Assembly: GCA_009774465.1 (NCBI GenBank)
Contig: VSNT01000096.1
Location: 1-15,323, forward strand
Reading direction: 5' to 3'
Source: Lachnospiraceae bacterium
GTDB lineage: Bacteria; Bacillota_A; Clostridia; Lachnospirales; Lachnospiraceae
DNA: 15,323 bases
The position numbers and the translations under genes were made by a program. The notes beneath the pieces were generated by a model. It saw only the letters and a list, made by a program, of their open reading frames with translations, was not told the DNA's origin and made no database searches. Below, in pieces: positions 1 to 6,848 of this stretch; within the stretch, counting starts at the first letter, position 1; each line of letters opens with the position of its first letter.

Positions 1-38
1 CAATATAATTTAACATTTCGCTAATTAATCTAAAAATT

Positions 39-1319
39 CTATACCGTTTCATTCTGCTTATAATTATCGTGTCTTCCACAACATTTTTTAAATTTCTTAC
101 CTGAACCACATGGGCATGGATCATTGGGATAAATTTTCTTATAAGAATTATCTACTTGTTCGGACACATTGTTTTGAGAAGATTTGTTTGGAATAATCGC
201 TGCGTTACTGTCAAAATCAACACATATCCCCATCTCTTTCAATTCCTCCGATGCGCTTTTCAAAAGATTAGCCGCCTGTGTACTTCCGGGAACAACTATC
301 GGTCTTTGAGAAAAGCCGCCTTGCTCCATCCCTTTTCTCATCATTTCATTCGGCGTATGTCCCCTATGTATCTGCATTCTAGTGTTATTATTTAATTCCT
401 GGAGAAGTTGAATAAATTTTTCAATTTTAGTATCATCCAGTAAATCTTCATAAACATCTATAAAATATTGGACAGTCTCAGAAAAATCCATGTTAATTTG
501 TATTTTATTCCATATCTCCAGCGCCTCTGCATCTGCCTCCTCGTATGTCATTCCAGTTTCACGCTGCAAAAACTCCCTGAAATCCTGATATGCAGGCTCC
601 TGAGATAAATATATATTCCTTGCATAGTCCCGTACTTCCTGATCATTAGGAATATAAAAATCCTTGCCCGTTTGTATGTCCAATAAATCTTTATAACGGT
701 CATCATATGCTAAATACTCTGCTACTATAAATCTTTGCCCTTCTTCCAAATGGCATTCCGTCATATCAGAGGGAAAATCATTACACAATTTTTCCAGTTC
801 TTCCTCAGAAATATGAAATCCTTTTCTCACATTAAACATTTGTCGAAGTACGTCTTTATCAAAAACACCGTAAAATGCTTCGCCAAAATCAAGACACTGA
901 GATAACCATGACATTTTACGGGCATACTTCCTAAATTCCGGCGTATTAAGCTTTTCATAAGCTATTTTCACATCTACCGGAACATTAAGCTGCTCCCTTT
1001 TATTCAGAAACGCATAATCACTTTCATGAAGACACAAAGCGTCATCCATTTCTTCTGGTAGCGGAATGAATGGCTCTCTCATCGCACGTTCCAACAGTAT
1101 TCTGCACTCCGGTGAAAGCACAGCAATCCGCCTTCTCATTACCGTCGGCATAAGCAACTCATTTGCTATTTTGTCTGCAAGTTCGTCTTTTTTTAGTCCC
1201 GATGTTCTTTTTATTTGTAAACCTCTGGCATAATTTAAAAGACTCTCTTTATCATACATCCTCAAGGCATGCTTAAGCATGATGCCTTCCGGTCCATAAA
1301 ATACTTTTCGCATAGCCAT
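39..1319 (-). CDS. SEC-C zinc-motif protein with N-terminal SAP/Rho-N-like domain (426 aa)
   Basis: The C-terminus carries a SEC-C motif, NDPCPCGSGKKFKKCC, with Cys402, Cys404, Cys413 and Cys414 as the expected zinc ligands. This motif is known from the tail of SecA and from many unrelated proteins, where it mediates protein or nucleic-acid contacts. Residues about 26-56 (GLQIKRTSGLKKDELADKIA) resemble a short SAP/Rho-N-type nucleic-acid-binding helical hairpin. The roughly 340 residues between are acidic and mostly helical, and I do not recognise them; there is no signal peptide or membrane segment. I chose the first ATG because AAGGAG lies about 11 bases upstream; a second in-frame ATG is two codons on. 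The upstream nuclease gene ends 28 bases before, so the two are probably co-transcribed. Function is unknown; a cytosolic adaptor or regulator is an inference. Confidence 0.85.
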   Translation of the reverse strand: MAMRKVFYGPEGIMLKHALRMYDKESLLNYARGLQIKRTSGLKKDELADKIANELLMPTVMRRRIAVLSPECRILLERAMREPFIPLPEEMDDALCLHESDYAFLNKREQLNVPVDVKIAYEKLNTPEFRKYARKMSWLSQCLDFGEAFYGVFDKDVLRQMFNVRKGFHISEEELEKLCNDFPSDMTECHLEEGQRFIVAEYLAYDDRYKDLLDIQTGKDFYIPNDQEVRDYARNIYLSQEPAYQDFREFLQRETGMTYEEADAEALEIWNKIQINMDFSETVQYFIDVYEDLLDDTKIEKFIQLLQELNNNTRMQIHRGHTPNEMMRKGMEQGGFSQRPIVVPGSTQAANLLKSASEELKEMGICVDFDSNAAIIPNKSSQNNVSEQVDNSYKKIYPNDPCPCGSGKKFKKCCGRHDNYKQNETV

Positions 1320-1347
1320 CTTACTGTTTTCTCCTTAAAGTCAACCT

Positions 1348-2244
1348 TTACATCTCATTATAAACTCTTTCCAATAAAGGCTTTGCCTTTTCAAAATCTG
1401 CAGCATTTTTAATCGTTATCTGCAAATCCCCTGTGCCATAATGTCCAATGCTGCGCATGTCTCTCGTAAATCCGTTTTCCAGTTCGACAGTTTCCGGATT
1501 CAGCTTCAAAAACAATATAATCTGCTTATTGTAGATTTCAACACATACCATGTTTTGAACTTTCTTATATGCCAAATACAATTTCAGTTGGTTCGATACA
1601 ATGTCATCTCCTAGCGACTCAATAAAATCACATATAGAATGGTAAAGATTTTTCATATTTTCAGAGATCGCTGCCAATTTTTCCAAATGACTTTTCTGCG
1701 TATTATTTTTGGCACCATTTTCATCTCCTCCATTTTCCACAATTGACTTTACAGTCGGTGTATTTAAATGCTCAAGAAGAAACATACCGTTGTCATACCT
1801 GCGATAACTTACCAATTTAATATTTCTCTGCATTTGATTGACTGCGTGCATATCATACTTTGTAAAATCACGCGCAACACAAATAACACATGGAACAGAC
1901 CAGTCTATGTTTTCAGCCGCTTCCATTCCCAATTTATCAATAACCAATAATTTAAAATCCGCCTTATGGTCTAACAGCCAGTCAAGATAAAACAATCCCT
2001 GATTAATTACGTTTTCATTCTGGCTGCGCTTATATTCAAATATGACGGGACTGTTATTTTCATCAATTCCAATGCTGTCCATACGCCCATTTGTAATAGC
2101 ATACTCGCTTTTTAAAAACCGCACTCCAAAAAATGTTTCCATGTTCTGCTCTATCAACGTCTGAAGTTCTTTTTCCAAAACCACCTCAGATGATGTACAT
2201 TCTTTTACTCCTTCATTTAAAGAAAATAATTTTATCTCTGCCAA
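1348..2244 (-). CDS. PD-(D/E)XK nuclease-like protein with C-terminal DUF5655 domain (298 aa)
   Basis: The N-terminal half has the layout of a NucS/DUF91-like restriction-endonuclease fold: Asp56 in GRMDSIGI, then Glu70 and Lys72 in VIFEYKR (the E-x-K pair), then Gln82 in the following helix. This is consistent with a metal-dependent nuclease core. A charged linker (about 168-185) leads to a C-terminal domain (about 187-298) that resembles DUF5655, a family often labelled 'predicted transport protein' without direct evidence. It has no membrane segments, so a cytosolic DNA-acting role is more likely than transport. The start is TTG: a GAGG ribosome binding site sits 8 bases upstream and the next in-frame Met is residue 35. 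It precedes the SEC-C gene by 28 bases, probably in one operon. The family call is good; nuclease activity is inferred from the motif. Confidence 0.85.
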   Translation of the reverse strand: MAEIKLFSLNEGVKECTSSEVVLEKELQTLIEQNMETFFGVRFLKSEYAITNGRMDSIGIDENNSPVIFEYKRSQNENVINQGLFYLDWLLDHKADFKLLVIDKLGMEAAENIDWSVPCVICVARDFTKYDMHAVNQMQRNIKLVSYRRYDNGMFLLEHLNTPTVKSIVENGGDENGAKNNTQKSHLEKLAAISENMKNLYHSICDFIESLGDDIVSNQLKLYLAYKKVQNMVCVEIYNKQIILFLKLNPETVELENGFTRDMRSIGHYGTGDLQITIKNAADFEKAKPLLERVYNEM

Positions 2245-2589
2245 TACTTTTACCTCACTTTTAATTACACACGACCGCTATGGAATTTTAATATCTACTC
2301 CCTAAAAGTCCTTACATTTTCTTATTTACGCTAATTTTAACACATCTATATTCACTTTTCCATTATAGTAAAATTCAAAAAGGGCTTCTGAATTCTATTT
2401 ACTTGATAATTGAAGCCACATGGTCAGAACCAACTGTACGTCTACTCTCATGGATTAGGTTGGGAGATCCTTGTGTATTAGTTGGCGCATTTTCAGGTTT
2501 TTGTCATCATATTTTATAAAAATACTGATTTTCTCTATACTTTCAAATTTTTTGTAGCCACAACACACATAAGCGTCCAAAGCAACTGT
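2245..2589 (-). other. Intergenic region of 345 bases with a possible coding relic and a weak promoter box
   Basis: No intact gene is visible. Immediately after the TAG of the upstream YhcG-like gene the same frame stays open for 44 more codons (2589 down to the TAA at 2455-2457). The text is protein-like (DAYVCCGYKKFESIEK, with paired Cys), but it has no start codon and looks like a gene relic or a lost 3' extension. A second short unidentified frame (SRRTVGSDHVASIIK, then stop) follows. Nearer the next gene, TATAAT occurs at 2362-2367 without a convincing -35 hexamer; it may be the -10 box for the 298-aa nuclease gene. A weak, AT-rich inverted repeat (AATTCA/TGAATT) lies just upstream of that box. 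No strong terminator is visible. Confidence 0.4.
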
Positions 2590-3684
2590 CTACAAATCCG
2601 TTCCTTCTTCTATCCATTCCTTTAATTTCTTCTGCAATTCCTTTTTATCCGGCAAATATAATTGGTATTCTGAAGCATAAATATTAGCATTGTCCGGCAA
2701 TGTGATTTCTACAAGGGCATCATCCTTTTCCTTACACAGCAGAATACCTACCGTTGGATTTTCCTCCGGCAGTTTCTCATATCTATCGTAGTAATGCACG
2801 TACATCAGCATCTGTCCCAAATCCTGATGCGTCAACTTATCAATCTTCAAATCTATCAGCACATAACAACGTAAAAGTCTGTTATAGAACACAAGATCCA
2901 CATAATAATTATCTTCTTTAAATGTAAATCGTTTCTGCCTTGCTTCAAATAAGTAACCTTTCCCCAATTCCAGCAAAAATTTTTGCAATTTATTGATAAT
3001 TGAGGTCTCCAAATCAGATTCCGCGTATTTTGCTTTTTCATCTAACCCAAGAAACTCAAGCACTGTAGGTTGTTTCACAATATCCTGTGGTTTTGTAATG
3101 ACATTGCCCTCTTTAGCTAGTCTCAATACCTCTTCCTTATCTCTACTCAGTGCCAATCTCTCATATAGGCTTGAATTATACTGCCTTTGCAATGTACGTA
3201 TTCCCCAACCAGATTTTGCTGATTCTATCTCATAAAATTTTCGTTCATCCACATTTTCAATTCGCATTAGTTGTAGATAATGCGACCATGAAACAATAAA
3301 AGGTTGTTCCTTATCCAATTCCTCAAACACTGTTTGGGATTTTTTCACTGCAAATTCCTCAAACAGCGTCTGGGAAATTCGATCCGCATATGTAAAATAA
3401 AATTTTCTGGCATACTCCAAGTTTGTTTCAGAAAATCCTCTGCCAAACTCTTTTGTAAGGCTTTCTGACAATTTTTTCAAAACATGCTTTCCATATTTGG
3501 CCCGTTCTTTCCCTTCCTGCTGTTCCTCAACGATCCATTTCCCAAGTGAGTAATAAGTCATTAACTGCACCAAATTAACCTGTTTTGCAGTAATCTGCCT
3601 TGCATACTGGACTAGTTCTATAGACTCTGCAATCAACATATCTAAAGACTGATTCGCTTCTATTATTTCATTTTTGTCATCCAT
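2590..3684 (-). CDS. yhcG: YhcG/DUF1016-family PD-(D/E)XK nuclease-like protein (364 aa)
   Basis: The protein has the two-part structure of the YhcG (DUF1016) family. An N-terminal helical, winged-helix-like region (about 15-185) includes the conserved stretches YYSLGKWIVEEQQ and FGRGFSETNLEYARKFY. The C-terminal PD-(D/E)XK domain (about 205-345) has Asp263 in YYVDLVFY, Asp278 and Lys280 in VLIDLKI, and Gln291 in LGQMLMYV. The usual Glu of the E-x-K pair is Asp here. Family members are often found beside restriction-modification loci and are presumed to act on DNA. GGAGGAG five bases before the ATG makes the start secure. It stands alone, with 242 bases upstream and 345 downstream. The linker at 103-123 contains a short internal duplication. 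Family assignment is firm; the molecular activity is not established by the sequence. Confidence 0.9.
   Translation of the reverse strand: MDDKNEIIEANQSLDMLIAESIELVQYARQITAKQVNLVQLMTYYSLGKWIVEEQQEGKERAKYGKHVLKKLSESLTKEFGRGFSETNLEYARKFYFTYADRISQTLFEEFAVKKSQTVFEELDKEQPFIVSWSHYLQLMRIENVDERKFYEIESAKSGWGIRTLQRQYNSSLYERLALSRDKEEVLRLAKEGNVITKPQDIVKQPTVLEFLGLDEKAKYAESDLETSIINKLQKFLLELGKGYLFEARQKRFTFKEDNYYVDLVFYNRLLRCYVLIDLKIDKLTHQDLGQMLMYVHYYDRYEKLPEENPTVGILLCKEKDDALVEITLPDNANIYASEYQLYLPDKKELQKKLKEWIEEGTDL
3317..3375 (-). repeat. Imperfect direct repeat, 36-base period, inside the YhcG-like gene
   Basis: Two 23-base copies, 3317-3339 and 3353-3375, match at 20 of 23 positions and are spaced by 36 bases (12 codons), so the frame is kept. 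They encode SQTLFEE and SQTVFEE in the linker between the helical and nuclease domains. This looks like an old in-frame tandem duplication of a flexible linker segment. Confidence 0.75.
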
Positions 3685-3838
3685 CTATTCTCCTCCGACT
3701 CGTTTTATACCGTTTAGCGCAGTACCATACCTTTTTATAAAAATCAATTCCCACATCGTTCAAACTGCACGCAATTAACTATTGATATTTATCCCCCTAC
3801 TCCTCCGTACCCATCTTCCAACCACAATGAAATATTTA

Positions 3839-3844
3839 ATTATA
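3839..3844 (-). promoter_or_regulatory. Possible -10 box for the YhcG-like gene
   Basis: TATAAT occurs in the AT-rich 242-base gap upstream of the YhcG-like gene. No good -35 hexamer lies at 16-18 bases, and the implied leader would be about 150 bases, so this is only a candidate. Confidence 0.25.
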
Positions 3845-3926
3845 CATTGTTTATTATTGTTTTTTGGTAAAAAATTATTCAAATTATTATTTAAACAATA
3901 AATCGCAAATTTTCTATCAACACGTT

Positions 3927-4229
3927 CTACATGACTTTATTTCCCAAATTAGAAAAACATTTCTCATTCAATTTTTTCATAACGCCACTGGAAATTTCAG
4001 AAATAGTTTCATACAACCTTTTTGCTAATTTATCATCACTATCTGCCTTATTTACAATCTCAATTTCCATTTCAGTAGTTATATCAGAAAAAACATACTG
4101 ATAAAATTTATTCGTATCAAACTGCATTTCTTTTTTATCTATTGTAAATGGCTCCCCCTTATCGTTAGGATTTGTATTAACAAGAATAAACTTTTCAGTC
4201 TCTGCCTTAAATTCATACGTCTTTTTCAT
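3927..4229 (-). CDS. Unrecognised 100-aa protein translationally coupled to the TrlF-like ATPase gene
   Basis: I do not recognise this family. The protein is small, charged and without a signal peptide or membrane segment. The first half looks like beta strands with loops (TYEFKAETEKFILVNTNPND), and the second half is helical with many Lys and Glu. Its ATG lies inside the 3' end of the PHP-ATPase gene (17 bases shared, different frame). GGGAGA about 11 bases upstream, also inside the upstream gene, can serve as its ribosome binding site, so translation of the two is probably coupled at a set ratio. Base composition is as A+T-rich as its partner and unlike the operon further upstream, which suggests they moved together. 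A partner, inhibitor or accessory role for the ATPase is an inference from position only. Confidence 0.7.
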   Translation of the reverse strand: MKKTYEFKAETEKFILVNTNPNDKGEPFTIDKKEMQFDTNKFYQYVFSDITTEMEIEIVNKADSDDKLAKRLYETISEISSGVMKKLNEKCFSNLGNKVM

Positions 4230-6573
4230 ATCTTTTCATTCTCCCTTGTATTGTTTGTAATCCACCTTCAATATTATCTGCAACAATTCTTAATATGCTA
4301 TAATCATCATCTTCATATTCCAATGCACCTGATTGTATTGTAAACTTACCATTATTCTTGCTAAGATATATTACGTTATCAACATCTAAATTAACAATGA
4401 ACTGTGGGTTATGAGTTACCATTATAACTTGCCTCTGTTGTCCCATTCTTCTAAATTGATCCAATACTTTTTCTTTTATAGCACGTTGTGAAATATGATC
4501 TTCTGGTTGGTCTATAATATATATACCCTTATCACGCATTTCTCCGCTTAATAATGTAAAATACATTTGCGCATCAAAGCCTGATGACACTTCATCATAT
4601 ACATCCATATTTTCTTCCACAATTGTATTTCGGATTTTAAAATCATTATCCAATTTTGAATTTATTTTAGCCTTCAGCACCTCTAAAGGCGTTATTTCAT
4701 CTTCACTTGGATAGTTTTTTATCATATCTTTTAGTTCTAATTCTGTTATAATTAATGTATCTATATTTTTTCCTCTTTTAATAACTGATTTCAAAATACT
4801 TTTAATATAGTCATTGTTAATTTTCTCAATTTGTAATTTTGAAACAAATCTATACTTATCTACCGGATTCGTTTCTGGAATAACTTCTGTTTCCACAACA
4901 TCAGGTATATACTTTTTTAATTTTTGTCTTTTTAACATCAATTCCGCCATACTTTCGATTGCAAGCTCTTTATTCTCAACATATTCTGAAAAAACAGCTT
5001 GCTCATCTGTAATTTTTCTACTATACTTTGCTTTATAAGGTCTTAAGTATGAATTAAATATATTTATCTTTTCATTTTCTTTTTTTAACTTTTCCAGCTT
5101 TCCAGTATATTTTTCGCTCATCATCTTAAACATATCTAATGATGTTTCAATATGCTTTTTATCTGTTTCTAATAACTCCTTATTAGTAATCAATTGATTT
5201 AAATCCGCAACTGTCTGCTCAAATAAATCCACTAAATTTTGAATCTCCTTCGTTGCAGTTTTCTTTACGTTATCAATAAAAGTAATACTTTTTTCAGTGG
5301 ACTCATTTGCTGGTATTGTAAGTACAGGAAGTTTACTTATATCCGCATCATAAGCATATTTGTCTTTGAGTGCATCAAACAACTTTTCAAATTCCACATC
5401 TACAATATTTCTATACTTATCTGAATTAATTGCGTTTGGATAAAAATTGGATAAATACTTATCTGGCTTTAAACCATCGTCATCAAAGATTCCTCTAATT
5501 TCTCCTTGTTGATTATACCGAAATATATCTGTTTCTTTTATAGTTGTCCTAAATGCAAGTCTATTTTTATCAATATATTTGCTATACCCTGTACGCAAAT
5601 GTTTATCAATCTTTTTATAATCATCTGTTATAGCATATAAAAACAGAGATTTTCCTATTGAATTATCACCTATAATAACATTCAATCCTTTTGAAAGAGG
5701 AATGACATTTTCTTTCCCATCAATATCAACAACTACTTCTTTGAAGTACTTTTCATTCGGATTATAAAATGAATTTTCAAGTTCTATCCTATGATGATCT
5801 GTCACAGCCATCGCTAATCCCTTAAATGATGGCAAAGATTTTATGTATGTAAATTTAAATTCTATTTTCTCGTTCTCTTCTAAGTAAGGATAATACTCCC
5901 ACCGATGGCAATCCGATCCCGTTAAAAAACGCAACTTCTCCTCAACATTATTTTCCACAGAATATACTTTATTAAAAATCTCGTTCTTTTTGTTTCTAAA
6001 TTCATAAGCATCAAAATAATCCATAAAGACAAGCTCATTAAACATCTCTTTTCCTAATGACATTACATCATTAGCTTGGGGTTTATGTTGTGATGTAGGT
6101 GTCTTTTTTTGATGCGCAATCATAATAAAATCAATATTAATATCAGACAAGATTTCAAAATAATCTCTTTTAGTATATGCAGCTATAGTTTTCTTATAAC
6201 AGCTTACACCTTTCCCCCTTACCATGACTTCCTCAATATTTTTCACTTTTTCTTCATCTTTATCATCAAATATTGTAACTATATGAATTACTTTCCCTGC
6301 TACGAATTCTACTGAAAATTCTATTCCCGGCAAAACTTTAAGAATACAATTTTCTTTTAATTCTTCTTTCTTCAGTTCGGAATACAATTCATAATTAAAA
6401 TTATCATGATCTGTAATGGCACACATTTCTACCTGATGGTTAATCAAACCTTGAACTAATATAGGTAGATTATTTAATGTATTGTTTGCTACTTTTGCAC
6501 CATCCTTATTTTTTGAATATTCCGAATGAATATGAAGATCTATTTTAAGCCCTTTTGATACTATTTTCTCCAT
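4213..6573 (-). CDS. trlF: TrlF-family PHP-domain + AAA/ABC-like ATPase (786 aa)
   Basis: The N-terminal PHP phosphoesterase domain keeps its metal-binding motifs: DLHIHSE, ITDHDNF, PGIEFSVE, MIAHQKK and GSDCHRW. An SMC/ABC-type ATPase follows, with Walker A GDNSIGKS (about residues 302-309 of the 786), a central coiled-coil region (about 430-640), a LLSGEM signature (about 674), Walker B IYIIDQPED and an H-loop VTHNPQ. This order matches the TrlF family of PHP-ATPases. PHP domains hydrolyse phosphate esters with a multinuclear metal centre, and the ATPase probably gates or drives action on nucleic acid or a nucleotide. I chose the fifth codon (6573) over the ATG at 6585: GGGAG sits five bases before it, while the upstream ATG has no ribosome binding site. 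The 100-aa gene overlaps its 3' end. The target is unknown; a defence role is an inference from domain type and neighbours. Confidence 0.9.
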   Translation of the reverse strand: MEKIVSKGLKIDLHIHSEYSKNKDGAKVANNTLNNLPILVQGLINHQVEMCAITDHDNFNYELYSELKKEELKENCILKVLPGIEFSVEFVAGKVIHIVTIFDDKDEEKVKNIEEVMVRGKGVSCYKKTIAAYTKRDYFEILSDINIDFIMIAHQKKTPTSQHKPQANDVMSLGKEMFNELVFMDYFDAYEFRNKKNEIFNKVYSVENNVEEKLRFLTGSDCHRWEYYPYLEENEKIEFKFTYIKSLPSFKGLAMAVTDHHRIELENSFYNPNEKYFKEVVVDIDGKENVIPLSKGLNVIIGDNSIGKSLFLYAITDDYKKIDKHLRTGYSKYIDKNRLAFRTTIKETDIFRYNQQGEIRGIFDDDGLKPDKYLSNFYPNAINSDKYRNIVDVEFEKLFDALKDKYAYDADISKLPVLTIPANESTEKSITFIDNVKKTATKEIQNLVDLFEQTVADLNQLITNKELLETDKKHIETSLDMFKMMSEKYTGKLEKLKKENEKINIFNSYLRPYKAKYSRKITDEQAVFSEYVENKELAIESMAELMLKRQKLKKYIPDVVETEVIPETNPVDKYRFVSKLQIEKINNDYIKSILKSVIKRGKNIDTLIITELELKDMIKNYPSEDEITPLEVLKAKINSKLDNDFKIRNTIVEENMDVYDEVSSGFDAQMYFTLLSGEMRDKGIYIIDQPEDHISQRAIKEKVLDQFRRMGQQRQVIMVTHNPQFIVNLDVDNVIYLSKNNGKFTIQSGALEYEDDDYSILRIVADNIEGGLQTIQGRMKRYEKDV

Positions 6574-6577
6574 ATGT

Positions 6578-6583
6578 TCTCCC
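6578..6583 (-). promoter_or_regulatory. Ribosome binding site deciding the PHP-ATPase start
   Basis: GGGAGA ends four to five bases before the ATG at 6573 and itself overlaps the upstream in-frame ATG at 6585, so initiation at 6585 would bury its own ribosome binding site. This favours the shorter protein by four residues. Confidence 0.6.
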
Positions 6584-6614
6584 ATCTACATCATATGTTT
6601 GCTCTAAAACTTTT

Positions 6615-6643
6615 TCTATAATTCGCTACTTATATTTAATGAA
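6615..6643 (-). promoter_or_regulatory. Weak candidate promoter for the PHP-ATPase pair
   Basis: TTCATT (6638-6643) and TATAGA (6615-6620) are 17 bases apart in the 66-base gap between the RHH gene and the PHP-ATPase gene. Both hexamers are poor matches to consensus, but spacing is right and the base composition changes here. Without it the pair would have to be read through from the upstream operon. Confidence 0.3.
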
Positions 6644-6651
6644 CTTATTTT

Positions 6652-6840
6652 TTATCTACTTGCCCCGATAACTGACAATGTATTCCCTCCATAATACGCA
6701 TCCATATACATATTCAACGCCCTCTCCAACGTCACCGTCTTTCCAAGTCCTGAATCCTCACAAAACTTTTCCAAACGCTCAAAGGTTGCTTTCTCTATTC
6801 TCGCCGATATTGGCACTGATTCTTTCCTTGCTCTTGGCAT
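6652..6840 (-). CDS. Ribbon-helix-helix (CopG/Arc-like) DNA-binding protein (62 aa)
   Basis: The small protein has the ribbon-helix-helix pattern: a short beta strand (SVPISARI), helix one (EKATFERLEKFCEDSG), a turn and helix two (TVTLERALNMYMDAYY). Such proteins bind DNA as dimers through the strand pair and are common as autoregulators and antitoxins. An in-frame GTG at 6852 overlaps the TGA of the upstream gene, but GAGG six bases before the ATG at 6840 makes that ATG the better start. It is the last gene of the restriction-modification-like operon. No toxin-like partner lies directly beside it, so regulation of the operon is the more natural guess. Family assignment is good; target DNA is unknown. 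Confidence 0.8.
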   Translation of the reverse strand: MPRARKESVPISARIEKATFERLEKFCEDSGLGKTVTLERALNMYMDAYYGGNTLSVIGASR

Positions 6841-6848
6841 AATTATCC

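Noticed and set aside
3846..3899. Inverted repeat ATTGTTTA ... TAAACAAT near the YhcG-like promoter region
   Set aside because: Only eight base pairs of nearly pure A/T separated by 38 bases in a very A+T-rich stretch; expected by chance and not an evident operator or terminator.
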